From NCBI GenBank assembly GCA_910583675.1, contig CAJTYH010000011.1, positions 1 to 64,000 on the forward strand: a DNA stretch of 64,000 nucleotides, given 5' to 3'. The notes beneath the pieces were generated by a model. It was not told the origin of the DNA, ran no database searches, and saw only the letters and a list, made by a program, of their open reading frames with translations. Shown piece after piece: positions 51,153-59,266 of the stretch. How positions within the stretch are numbered: position 1 is the stretch's first letter; each line of letters starts with the position of its first letter. The position numbers and the translations under genes were made by a program. This stretch comes from an uncultured Muribaculaceae bacterium. Its GTDB lineage: Bacteria; Bacteroidota; Bacteroidia; Bacteroidales; Muribaculaceae.

Positions 51153-52376
51153 TGCCAGCAGATTTTTCATGCGTAGGGCGATCTCTCCGGCTGAGAAGCG
51201 TCTGGCTGCGGCGGCGTGCTGCGCTTTTCGTGGGAAAGGCTTGGAGATCGCCTTGTAAAGATATGAGGCGATGATGGCCGGATCGTCTTCGGCGCATATG
51301 TAGCCGTCACGGTCATGGTCTATTATGTCGGCTTGGCCGCCATGTCCGGTGGTGACCGGGGTCGCGCCTGCCGCCATACCCTCTATCAGTGTGCCGGGAA
51401 GGGTTTCACGCACCGATGTGGAAAGTACGGCTGTGGCATGGGCGAATATTTGTCCCATTGTTGCGGAGTCTACGGTGCCAAGATGCACGTATGGCAGTTT
51501 CAGTCCGTCAAGTGCCGCCGGGTTCTTCATGACTCCGCAGAAAACAGCTACGGGAGCCTCTTCAAGGTCGTCATGCATTTCCTTGAGATTGTTGAGCGTG
51601 GCTACTGCCAAAGGGAGGTTCTTTATGGGATCGTCGATTCGGGCGGCTGCGAATACTATGATGCGTCCTTTCTCAGGTAGGCCAAGTTCGCTGCGTGAGG
51701 ATGTCGGTGTTGTATCGAATTTATCTATCGGGAGCGCGTTGGGGATCACTACGGTCTTTGCTTTCCTCATAAGTGAGCTTTTGCGGCATTGTCCGGCAAG
51801 CCAGTTGCTGACTGGGATGAATGTGACAGGCACTGCGGCATAAAGGTCTGCTTTTCGGCGGTGGGTTGAGGTTGACAGGTCTTGTTGGTATTTCTTTCCG
51901 AGCAGCGGGCATAGGCCGCAGTCATTTTCAAAACGTGTGCAGTCTTCAGAGTGATGGCATATCCCTGTGCAGCACCACATGTCGTGCATCGTCCAGAAGA
52001 TGCGTTTCCCCATCAAGTGCAGTTTCCTTATGTCCGAAATGGACACCAACCCCTGGTTGACCCATGAGAGAACCACCACGTCGGCTTCCCTGACCCATGG
52101 ATGCCGTGTGATGCCGCAACCTAAACGTGCCGTGTCGGCTTTCCACAGGTCGCCTCGCCGCAAGCCTGATCTCAGGAATATCTCCAGTCTTTCGGCGAGG
52201 AACGCAAGCCGGTATCGCCATCTGCCCACTGTCGCCACCCTCGGTGAGGAGGAGCGTTTGTGTGCCACGACCATCCGGGCATCCATCCCGGTGTCGGCAA
52301 TGGCTTCCATCAGCCGGTATGTCACTATGGCTGCTCCGCCTGTCCGGTCGTTGGTGCACAGGAATACAACTTTCAT
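51144..52376 (-). CDS. Glycosyltransferase family 4 protein
   Basis: A 410-residue GT-B glycosyltransferase, probably using a nucleotide-sugar to extend a surface polysaccharide. N-terminal MKVVFLCTNDRTGGAAIVTYRL; a Cys-rich insert (CCTGICHHSEDC and CGLCPLLG) seen in this subgroup; C-terminal donor-binding motif EGMAAGATPVTTGHGG. Overlaps the flippase gene by 4 nt (flippase first). Specificity unknown. Confidence 0.87.
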   Translation of the reverse strand: MKVVFLCTNDRTGGAAIVTYRLMEAIADTGMDARMVVAHKRSSSPRVATVGRWRYRLAFLAERLEIFLRSGLRRGDLWKADTARLGCGITRHPWVREADVVVLSWVNQGLVSISDIRKLHLMGKRIFWTMHDMWCCTGICHHSEDCTRFENDCGLCPLLGKKYQQDLSTSTHRRKADLYAAVPVTFIPVSNWLAGQCRKSSLMRKAKTVVIPNALPIDKFDTTPTSSRSELGLPEKGRIIVFAAARIDDPIKNLPLAVATLNNLKEMHDDLEEAPVAVFCGVMKNPAALDGLKLPYVHLGTVDSATMGQIFAHATAVLSTSVRETLPGTLIEGMAAGATPVTTGHGGQADIIDHDRDGYICAEDDPAIIASYLYKAISKPFPRKAQHAAAARRFSAGEIALRMKNLLASV

Positions 52377-53848
52377 CCTCTTTTCCTTATTTCAAACATA
52401 TAGGTGGCTCCGGCATACAGGCATAGCAACAGGGCACGCACCGGGAAGTCAATGAGATTGTTTCCTGTGGTCAGTAGCGTGGAAAGTCCCCATAAGGCCA
52501 TCGCGCCGATGAAATATATGCTGAGGCATCCTATGTTGTAGTTAATGGGGTAGTTTTTCCGGCCTATTACGTAGCTCGCTACCATCATTACGCCGTAGCT
52601 GCAGAAGGCAGCCCAGGCACAGGCCATGTAACCGTAGATGGGCACGAATGCGAAGTTCAGGATAATGGTCACCGCAAGTCCTGTCAGCGAGAACCATGTC
52701 CCCCAGATAGTCTTGTCGGTGAGCTTGTACCAGAGCGACAGGTTGAAGAATATGCCGAAGAAAAGTTCACCGAGCATCACTATCGGCACCACTCTGAGAC
52801 CTGAGAAGTATTTCGGTGAGATGAAGTACTTTATTACCGGAAGGAAGTACATCACTCCGAGGAAGATGAACAGCCCGAAGATCACGAACCATTTCATGGC
52901 CTCGCGGTATGCATGGGTCTTGTCCTCTCCCTTCTCCTTGTTCTGTGCGAAGATGAACGGTTCGTATGCGAAACGGAAAGCCTGGATGAACATCACCATG
53001 ACGATAGCCACCTTATAGTTGGCACCATATACTCCGAGTTCGTCCATGGCAACGGCCTTGTCGGGAGCAAGTAGCGGATACAGGATCTTGTCTATGGTCT
53101 GGTTCATCACTCCCGCTATGCCGAGTATCAGCAGGGGATAGGAATATCGGAGCATTTCGCGGAGCAGCTTTCCTGAGTAGCTGTATGTCTCTGCCAGTAT
53201 TTCAGGTATCACAAGCATGAGCACCACCAGAGAGCTGATCATGTTGGCGAGGAATATGTAGCCTATCCCGAAGTCAGGCCGGTAGAACCAGGCTATCCAC
53301 TCGGGCGAGGTGCGCCATATGACCGGACACAGGAGGATGAAGAACAGGTTCAGTCCTATGTTGATGGCAATGTTGAGCAGTTTAAGCGTGGCGAACCTTA
53401 TGGGGCGCTTCTTGTAGCGCAGGTAGGCGAACGGCATGGAGGTATACGCATCAACTCCGACGGCTATCACCATCATCCATATGAACGACGGATTGTCCGC
53501 GCAGTCAAGCCAACGTGCAATTTCGGGAGAGAGGAGGCAGCCGGCGATTATGAAGATCATGGACGACACGCCGAGTGAACTAAGTGCGGTGGTATATACC
53601 TGTCCGGGATTTGTCCAACGCTCGTGGTTGGCGAAACGGAAAAATCCCGTTTCCATCCCGTATGTCAGTATGATGAGCACCACTGCCACATAGGCATAGA
53701 TGTTTGTCACTATGCCATACTGTGCTTCGGCAAAGCAGTAGGTGTACATCGGCACGAGGCACCAGTTGAGGAACCTTCCCACGATGCTGCTTAGGCCGTA
53801 GATCGCCGTATCCTTGAAAAGAGACTTTATTCCCAAAATTTGTTTCAA
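52373..53848 (-). CDS. Polysaccharide flippase (Wzx/MATE-like, MOP superfamily)
   Basis: A 491-residue membrane protein with about 12-14 hydrophobic helices, matching oligosaccharide flippases that move lipid-linked sugars across the inner membrane. Typical start: SLFKDTAIYGLSSIVGRFLNW. The start codon appears to be TTG (53848), preceded by GGAGAAGG about 8 nt upstream, one of the few Shine-Dalgarno-like sites here. Downstream of ruvB across a heptamer repeat; coupled to the glycosyltransferase by a 4-nt overlap. Confidence 0.87.
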   Translation of the reverse strand: MKQILGIKSLFKDTAIYGLSSIVGRFLNWCLVPMYTYCFAEAQYGIVTNIYAYVAVVLIILTYGMETGFFRFANHERWTNPGQVYTTALSSLGVSSMIFIIAGCLLSPEIARWLDCADNPSFIWMMVIAVGVDAYTSMPFAYLRYKKRPIRFATLKLLNIAINIGLNLFFILLCPVIWRTSPEWIAWFYRPDFGIGYIFLANMISSLVVLMLVIPEILAETYSYSGKLLREMLRYSYPLLILGIAGVMNQTIDKILYPLLAPDKAVAMDELGVYGANYKVAIVMVMFIQAFRFAYEPFIFAQNKEKGEDKTHAYREAMKWFVIFGLFIFLGVMYFLPVIKYFISPKYFSGLRVVPIVMLGELFFGIFFNLSLWYKLTDKTIWGTWFSLTGLAVTIILNFAFVPIYGYMACAWAAFCSYGVMMVASYVIGRKNYPINYNIGCLSIYFIGAMALWGLSTLLTTGNNLIDFPVRALLLCLYAGATYMFEIRKRG

Positions 53849-53862
53849 TTGTTAATCCTTCT

Positions 53863-53900
53863 CCAATTACTAATTATTAATTGCTAATTACTAATTGCAA
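53863..53900. repeat. AATTAGN heptamer array (copy 5) at the ruvB 3' end
   Basis: Five heptamers of the AATTACT/AATTGCT type (plus strand), i.e. AATTAGN in the ruvB sense. The array supplies the last RuvB residues AISN and the TAG stop (53884-53886) and then fills most of the 35-nt gap to the flippase start. Confidence 0.85.
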
Positions 53901-54915
53901 AGAGGTTTCCGGGGTTGTCGTTGTAGAAGCCGAGATGCTGCCATGCGAGATCGGTGACTTCGCGCCCGCGTGGTGTGCGTTTGAGGAATCCTTCCTTGAT
54001 GAGATATGGCTCATATACCTCCTCTATCGTTCCGGGATCTTCACCCATGGCGGTGGCTATGGTTGAAAGCCCGACTGGGCCACCCTTGAACTTGGTGATC
54101 ACAGTGAGGAGTAGCTTGTTGTCTATCTCGTTGAGGCCATATCGGTCGATGTTCAAGGCTTCGAGGCTGTAGCGGGCAATCTCCACATCTATGCGCCCCG
54201 TACCTTTTACTTGCGCGAAATCGCGCACGCGGCGCAACAGTGAGTTGGCTATACGGGGCGTACCGCGCGACCGCATGGCGATCTCGTGTGCCGCCGTAGG
54301 CATGCATTCCACTCCAAGGAGGCGGGCTGAGCGCAGGATTATGCGCTCAAGCACCTCGTGGTCGTAGTACTCCAGATGGCAGTCAATGCCGAAACGTGCA
54401 CGCAGCGGCGGAGTGAGTAGGCCGCTCCGGGTAGTGGCACCGACGAGGGTGAAGGGCGACAGGCTCAACTGCACGGAGCGTGCGCCGGGGCCTTTGTCTA
54501 TCATGATGTCTATGCGGTAGTCCTCCATCGCCGAATAGAGATATTCCTCCACTGTGTGGCTCAGGCGATGTATCTCGTCTATGAAGAGCACGTCGTTCTC
54601 GTCAAGGGAAGTGAGGATGCCGGCCAGGTCGCCAGGCTTGTCAAGTACAGGGCCTGAAGTTACCTTGAATCCAACTCCGAGTTCATTGGCGATGATTGCC
54701 GACAGGGTGGTCTTCCCCAGACCTGGGGGGCCGTGCAGCAGCAGGTGGTCAAGCGGTTCGCCGCGCATGCGTGCGGCCTGCACGAATACGCGCAGGTTTT
54801 CCACGATCTTGTCCTGGCCGGCGAACGCCTCGAATCGTCCGGGTCGAAGGGCGCGTTCGTAGTCTCCGTCTCGTTCGGCCGCGCTGTTGTGTATGTCGAA
54901 ATCCTGTTGATCCAT
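53884..54915 (-). CDS. ruvB: Holliday junction branch migration helicase RuvB
   Basis: Hexameric AAA+ motor that drives branch migration with RuvA. 343 residues from the ATG at 54915 (MDQQDFDIHN). Walker A HGPPGLGKTTL, Walker B DVLFIDEIHRL, sensor GATTRSGLLTPPLRARFG and the C-terminal winged helix with EEVYEPYLIKEGFLKRTPRGR are all present. An upstream in-frame TTG (54927) lies inside the promoter box, so it was not used. The last residues AISN and stop come from the heptamer array. Confidence 0.95.
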   Translation of the reverse strand: MDQQDFDIHNSAAERDGDYERALRPGRFEAFAGQDKIVENLRVFVQAARMRGEPLDHLLLHGPPGLGKTTLSAIIANELGVGFKVTSGPVLDKPGDLAGILTSLDENDVLFIDEIHRLSHTVEEYLYSAMEDYRIDIMIDKGPGARSVQLSLSPFTLVGATTRSGLLTPPLRARFGIDCHLEYYDHEVLERIILRSARLLGVECMPTAAHEIAMRSRGTPRIANSLLRRVRDFAQVKGTGRIDVEIARYSLEALNIDRYGLNEIDNKLLLTVITKFKGGPVGLSTIATAMGEDPGTIEEVYEPYLIKEGFLKRTPRGREVTDLAWQHLGFYNDNPGNLFAISN

Positions 54916-54924
54916 ATATTCATA

Positions 54925-54955
54925 CAAAATTACACATTTAATGGAAGATACCCAA
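54925..54955 (-). promoter_or_regulatory. ruvB promoter close to the start codon
   Basis: Minus strand TAATTTTG (54932-54925) and TTGG (54955-54952), 19-nt spacer. Only 9 nt separate the -7 box from the ATG, predicting a 5' leader of a few nt. Back to back with the lipoate ligase promoter. Confidence 0.65.
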
Positions 54956-54981
54956 CCCCTGAAAATCTTTCGTCGAAAATA

Positions 54982-55013
54982 TTTGGGAAGTTGGGGAGGA
55001 GTTTCTAACTTTG
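54982..55013 (+). promoter_or_regulatory. Promoter of the lipoate ligase gene
   Basis: TTTG (54982-54985), 20-nt spacer, TAACTTTG (55006-55013): full consensus. It sets the translation start at 55047 and excludes the in-frame start at 55011. Confidence 0.8.
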
Positions 55014-55046
55014 GGGAACAAGAAACCCAATAAACCGCATCTGACC

Positions 55047-56087
55047 ATGATTTACGCCCTATTGCCCGATACGCCCTCGGGAGAGCCGAGGAAGCTGCCG
55101 TTCTATCTGGCCATGGAGGAATATCTTGCCCGCTATTTCGAGGGGGAATATTTCTTTATGTGGCAGGTTGATCCTACGGTGATCTTCGGGCGCAACCAGC
55201 AAATGGATGCCGAGGTGAATGTGGGGTTCTGCCGCAGTCATGGCATCGGGGTATATCGTCGTAAGAGCGGTGGGGGATGCGTATATGCCGATCGCAACAA
55301 TATAATGTTCAGCCATGTCACCACATGCTCCTCGGTGGCATCTACCTTTACTGGATTTACCGGAACCGTGGCTTCCATGTTGCGCCGAATGGGCATTGGG
55401 GAAGCGCATGCCAACGGACGCAACGATATAATGATCGGCGACCGCAAGGTGAGCGGATATGCATTCTATCATATCAATCTTGTAAATTCCTTGTTGCATC
55501 AGACGGAAAGTCGTGCCATAGTCCACGGCACAATGCTGTATGACGCAGATGTCGCCACCATGGAGCAAGCCATAACTCCTTCCAAGGTAAAGTTGGAGGC
55601 AAAGGGGGTCGGATCGGTGCGTCAGCATGTTACTACCATCCGGGAACATTCCTCCATTGACATTGAGTCGTTCAAGTGTTTTGTCCGGGAGGAATTATGC
55701 CATAGCACTCTTGAATTGAACGCTGGCGACATAGAGGCGATAGAGCAGCTTGCAGAGCCTTATTATGCCAACGAATGGATCACAGGCACCGGACGACGGC
55801 ATGCAACGGTCTCGCGCCATAGGGTTGAGGGTGTCGGGGAATTCATGGTGGATCTCCGGCATTCTGCCGATAATGTACCGCGCATTGAGGCCATAGACCT
55901 TGCCGGGGATTTCTTCCTCCTTGGAGACATGGATCAGACGCTACTGACCCCGCTCTGCGGCTGTGAACTTACGCGGGAAGCCCTTCTCAAACGGCTCGGC
56001 TCCATAAAACTGGAGCGGGTGATCCCCAACCTGAGGCCGGAGCAGCTCACCGAAATGCTCCTCCAAGCCTCCGGTTCCTCCTCCTGA
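55047..56087 (+). CDS. lplA: Lipoate-protein ligase (LplA-like)
   Basis: Attaches lipoate to lysines of carrier proteins such as GcvH. 346 residues with the BPL/LPL catalytic domain: PTVIFGRNQ, YRRKSGGGCVYAD (lipoyl-AMP loop), NGRNDIMIGDRKVSGYAFY with the catalytic Lys, and LLHQTESRAIVHGTML. A C-terminal domain of about 100 residues (about 240-346) is typical of LplA. Directly upstream of the glycine cleavage genes, whose H protein is the obvious substrate; a 119-nt gap with a pyrimidine tract lies between. Confidence 0.92.
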   Translation: MIYALLPDTPSGEPRKLPFYLAMEEYLARYFEGEYFFMWQVDPTVIFGRNQQMDAEVNVGFCRSHGIGVYRRKSGGGCVYADRNNIMFSHVTTCSSVASTFTGFTGTVASMLRRMGIGEAHANGRNDIMIGDRKVSGYAFYHINLVNSLLHQTESRAIVHGTMLYDADVATMEQAITPSKVKLEAKGVGSVRQHVTTIREHSSIDIESFKCFVREELCHSTLELNAGDIEAIEQLAEPYYANEWITGTGRRHATVSRHRVEGVGEFMVDLRHSADNVPRIEAIDLAGDFFLLGDMDQTLLTPLCGCELTREALLKRLGSIKLERVIPNLRPEQLTEMLLQASGSSS

Positions 56088-56099
56088 GCCTAAGCCCCG

Positions 56100-56146
56100 T
56101 TTCCTTCCTTTTTCTTTCCCCTTTCTCCTCTCTTTTCCCCTCCCCC
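56100..56146 (+). repeat. 47-nt uninterrupted pyrimidine tract before gcvT
   Basis: Every base from 56100 to 56146 is C or T on the plus strand. It lies between the lipoate ligase stop and gcvT. Long homopurine-homopyrimidine tracts can form triplex (H-DNA); no function is shown here. Confidence 0.8.
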
Positions 56147-56169
56147 GTGCTGAGGCGTAAGCCGAAGAA
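56147..56169 (+). repeat. 23-nt repeat (first copy) in the gcv region
   Basis: Identical over 23 nt to 60742-60764. The core GGCGTAAGCC can fold into GGC-GTAA-GCC with a GNRA-type tetraloop. Here it ends 38 nt before gcvT. Confidence 0.75.
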
Positions 56170-56206
56170 AAATAAAAGCATCTATACCATAAAAAACTTA
56201 TAATTG

Positions 56207-57325
56207 ATGGACGAAATTCTAAAGACCTGCCTCCACGACCGGCATGTGGCGCTGGGAGCGGTTATGAGCCCTTTTGCGGGGTTTGACATGCCCATTCAGT
56301 ATTCCTCCATCGAGGAGGAGCACAATGCCGTGCGCAACGCCTGCGGCGTGTTTGATGTTTCCCATATGGGCGAGATTGTCGTGTCAGGGGAGGATGCCAC
56401 CGAGTTTGTTAACCATATTTTCACGAACGATGTAGCCACGGCTCATGACGGGCAATGCCTCTACGGCATGATGCTCAACGAGCGCGGAGGTGTGGTGGAC
56501 GACCTGCTGGTATACCGGTTCAATGCCAACCGCTACCTGTTGGTCATAAATGCATCAAACATAGCGAAGGATGAGCAGTGGGTCGAGCGTCAGATGAACG
56601 AGCCGGGACCCGACGGAGGTTTCTTCCGCGTGGATCTGGAATTCATCAGCGAAGTCACGTCTGAACTGGCCATACAAGGCCCCGAAGCCGAAAAGGTCGT
56701 AGAGGAGGTTCTTGGCATCCAGTGTGCCGATCTTGCTTTCTACACTTTCAAGGAGACTACTTTCCGTGACGCGCCTATACTGATCAGCCGTACCGGATAC
56801 ACCGGTGAGGATGGATTCGAGATATATGCCCGTGACGAGGAGATAGTGGCCATATGGGATCTCCTTATGGCCTCAGGCCACTGTACGCCCTGCGGATTGG
56901 GTTGCCGCGATACTTTGCGGTTCGAGGTGGGTCTCCCCCTTTACGGTGACGAGCTGACTGACGACATTACCCCTGTGGAGGCCGGACTTTCTATGTTCGT
57001 GAAACTTGACAAGCCCGCTTTCGTGGGGCGTGAGCCGGTTGCCGCGCAGAAAGTCGCCGGGGCTGCACGCAAGGTCGTTGGGCTTGAACTGGAGGATCGC
57101 GCCATACCGCGCCACGGGTATGAGGTGCTTGACATGGAGGACAATGTGATAGGCCATGTCACCACCGGCTATCATGCCCTTTCTGTGGACAAGAGCATAG
57201 CCATGGCGCTTATTGACGCGCGTTTTGCAGCTCTTGGCACGGGGCTTAAGGTGAGGATCCGTCGCAAGACTTTCCCATGCACCGTGGTCAAGAAGAAATT
57301 TTACAAGAAATCATACAAACAATAA
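56207..57325 (+). CDS. gcvT: Glycine cleavage system T protein (aminomethyltransferase)
   Basis: Transfers the methylene of aminomethyl-lipoyl GcvH to tetrahydrofolate and frees ammonia. 372 residues from ATG 56207. Motifs: GFDMPIQYSSIEEEHNAVRN, GVFDVSHMGEI with the catalytic Asp region, NERGGVVDDLLVYR, RTGYTGEDGFEIY and GLGCRDTLRFEVGLPLYGDE. Followed by gcvH after 12 nt. No glycine riboswitch was recognised in the 119-nt upstream gap. Confidence 0.95.
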   Translation: MDEILKTCLHDRHVALGAVMSPFAGFDMPIQYSSIEEEHNAVRNACGVFDVSHMGEIVVSGEDATEFVNHIFTNDVATAHDGQCLYGMMLNERGGVVDDLLVYRFNANRYLLVINASNIAKDEQWVERQMNEPGPDGGFFRVDLEFISEVTSELAIQGPEAEKVVEEVLGIQCADLAFYTFKETTFRDAPILISRTGYTGEDGFEIYARDEEIVAIWDLLMASGHCTPCGLGCRDTLRFEVGLPLYGDELTDDITPVEAGLSMFVKLDKPAFVGREPVAAQKVAGAARKVVGLELEDRAIPRHGYEVLDMEDNVIGHVTTGYHALSVDKSIAMALIDARFAALGTGLKVRIRRKTFPCTVVKKKFYKKSYKQ

Positions 57326-57337
57326 TAACTCAACGCC

Positions 57338-57697
57338 ATGATAAAATTTTCAGAAACCCATGAATATGTCCGCGTGGACGGTGACTATGCATATATAGGA
57401 ATCTCCGATTATGCCCAGAAGCAACTCGGCAATGTTGTGTATGTGGATATGCCCGAAGAGGGCGACGAGCTTGAGGCCGGCGAGGATTTCGGTGCCATAG
57501 AGAGCGTCAAGGCAGCTTCAGATCTCATTGCTCCTGTCAGCGGGGAGGTAGTTGAGGTCAACACAGCTCTTGAGAGCGATCCCCGTGCCGTCAACCGCGA
57601 CTCAATGGCAAACTGGATTGTCAAGATCAAGCTCTCGGACCCCTCCCAGCTTGACTCCCTGATGTCCGAGGAAGAATACGCGGAGTTCTGTAAATAA
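57338..57697 (+). CDS. gcvH: Glycine cleavage system H protein
   Basis: Lipoyl carrier of the glycine cleavage system, 119 residues. The lipoylated Lys is K58 in GAIESVKAASDL, in the usual beta hairpin; N-terminal THEYVRVDGDYAYIGISDYA and acidic C-terminus LMSEEEYAEFC are typical. Lies between gcvT and, after a 219-nt repeat-filled gap, gcvPA. Likely modified by the lipoate ligase encoded upstream. Confidence 0.96.
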   Translation: MIKFSETHEYVRVDGDYAYIGISDYAQKQLGNVVYVDMPEEGDELEAGEDFGAIESVKAASDLIAPVSGEVVEVNTALESDPRAVNRDSMANWIVKIKLSDPSQLDSLMSEEEYAEFCK

Positions 57698-57705
57698 ATA
57701 GAGCA

Positions 57706-57905
57706 TGAGAAGTTAGAGCATTAGAAGTCAAGCAAGAATACTTTTTAGAAGTAAGAAGCAAAAGTAGGAGAAGATAAGTAAGAATACAGGAGGTTTAGTA
57801 AGATATTTATTTGATGTCTCTGATACCTCTGATGTCTCTGATTCAAAATCCCAAACCGCCAAAGCGGTTGCTTTACTTCTCATGTTCTTACTTCTAACTT
57901 CTTTA
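57706..57905. repeat. Composite intergenic repeat, copy 6 (gcvH-gcvPA gap)
   Basis: AG-rich module with GAGAAGTTAGAGCATTAGAAG units (57706-57800), three GATNYCTCT nonamers (57812-57843), then a CU-rich stretch (57870-57905) that is partly complementary to the first module, plus a small hairpin AACCGCC/GGCGGTT-like element near 57852-57872. Here the AG module comes first in transcription sense, opposite to copies 1, 3 and 4. No heptamer array. The stop codons in it do not touch gcvH. Confidence 0.75.
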
Positions 57906-57916
57906 TTCGTAAGAAT

Positions 57917-59254
57917 ATGCATAGATATTTCCCGCATACTGAGGCTGAGATCGCCGGAATGTTGGCGGCGTGCGGCCTCTCCGAATTGCGCGAGCTTTAC
58001 GGCGACGTGCCACAGGAGCTGTTTCTGGCTGAGCCTTACAGGCTTCCCGCGCAGATGAGCGACGATGAGGTGCGACAGGCGTTTGATGCCCTTGGTGAGC
58101 AGAATGCTCCGGTTAAGGTTTGTTTTGCAGGTGGTGGATTCTACGACCATTATGTGCCGGCTGCCGCTAAGTCGCTGATCGGTCGTTCGGAGTTTCTGAC
58201 GGCTTATACTCCCTATCAGCCTGAGATCTCTCAGGGCACTCTTCAGTACATATTTGAGTATCAGACCATGATGAGCCGTCTTACCGGTCTGGAGATCTCC
58301 AATGCTTCGATGTACGACGGTTCCACAGCCACGGCTGAGGCCATGATGATGGCCGTGGCGGCAGGACGCAAGCGTCGCCGAGTGCTTGTATCGGTCACGC
58401 TTGAGCCGGCAGTGCGCAGGGTTGTGGACACTTATGCGCGTTATCATGGGGTGGAGGTTGAGACTATCAAAGAAGCCGGTGGGGTTACCGATTTGGCTCA
58501 CCTTGACGAACTTCTGGAGGCGCATGCCGATATAGCGGGAGTGATCCTCCCGCAGCCCAACCGTTACGGGATCATAGAGGATCTGGCAGGTGTAGCCGAC
58601 AAGGTGCATGCCCGCAAGGCGTTGCTGATAATGAATTGCATAGCCGCCGATCTTGCTACTTTGCGCACTCCCGGTGAATGGGGAGCGGATATAGCCTGTG
58701 GCGACGCACAGAGTCTCGGAATACCTCTCAGCTACGGAGGCCCCTATCTGGGCTACCTGTGCGCTACCAAGTCGCTCATGCGAAAGATGCCGGGGCGCAT
58801 AGTAGGCGCGACGACCGACGCGGAGGGACGACGCTCGTTCGTGCTCACCCTTCAGGCGCGCGAGCAGCATATACGCCGCGACAAGGCCACATCCAACATA
58901 TGTTCCAACCAGGGATTGATGACGCTCTACGTATCCATCTATATGAGCCTCCTCGGTTCTGCCGGATTGCGCGAAGTGGCATGGCGCGGACACCAGACCG
59001 CATTGTATCTCTTGCAGGAGATGACAGCCGCCGGACGGTGTCGCCTCGTGTATCCCGACAAGCCTTTCCTTAACGAATTCCTGCTGGAGGTGGATGCCGA
59101 TGTGGATCTGGATCTGTTCATCAGGCGTTGCATCGAGGATGAGGCAATACTTCCCGGTATCAAGATTGGTGACCGCAGGTTGCTCATGGCTTGCACCGAG
59201 ATGCAGACCAAGGAGGATGTGGATCGCCTTGTAAATGTATTCCGTAACCTTTAA
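57917..59254 (+). CDS. gcvPA: Glycine dehydrogenase (decarboxylating) subunit 1
   Basis: N-terminal half of the split P protein, 445 residues; forms the PLP enzyme with GcvPB and decarboxylates glycine onto lipoyl-GcvH. Family start MHRYFPHTEAEIAGML, then YTPYQPEISQGTLQYIFEYQ, NASMYDGSTATAEAM, SYGGPYLGYLCA and GRIVGATTDAEGRRSFVLTL. Followed by gcvPB after 12 nt. The CU-rich end of repeat copy 6 lies just upstream of the start codon. Confidence 0.95.
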   Translation: MHRYFPHTEAEIAGMLAACGLSELRELYGDVPQELFLAEPYRLPAQMSDDEVRQAFDALGEQNAPVKVCFAGGGFYDHYVPAAAKSLIGRSEFLTAYTPYQPEISQGTLQYIFEYQTMMSRLTGLEISNASMYDGSTATAEAMMMAVAAGRKRRRVLVSVTLEPAVRRVVDTYARYHGVEVETIKEAGGVTDLAHLDELLEAHADIAGVILPQPNRYGIIEDLAGVADKVHARKALLIMNCIAADLATLRTPGEWGADIACGDAQSLGIPLSYGGPYLGYLCATKSLMRKMPGRIVGATTDAEGRRSFVLTLQAREQHIRRDKATSNICSNQGLMTLYVSIYMSLLGSAGLREVAWRGHQTALYLLQEMTAAGRCRLVYPDKPFLNEFLLEVDADVDLDLFIRRCIEDEAILPGIKIGDRRLLMACTEMQTKEDVDRLVNVFRNL

Positions 59255-59266
59255 TCCTCTTTTGAT

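Noticed and set aside
56088..56206. Glycine riboswitch before gcvT
   Set aside because: The gap holds a pyrimidine tract and a 23-nt repeat but none of the glycine aptamer landmarks.
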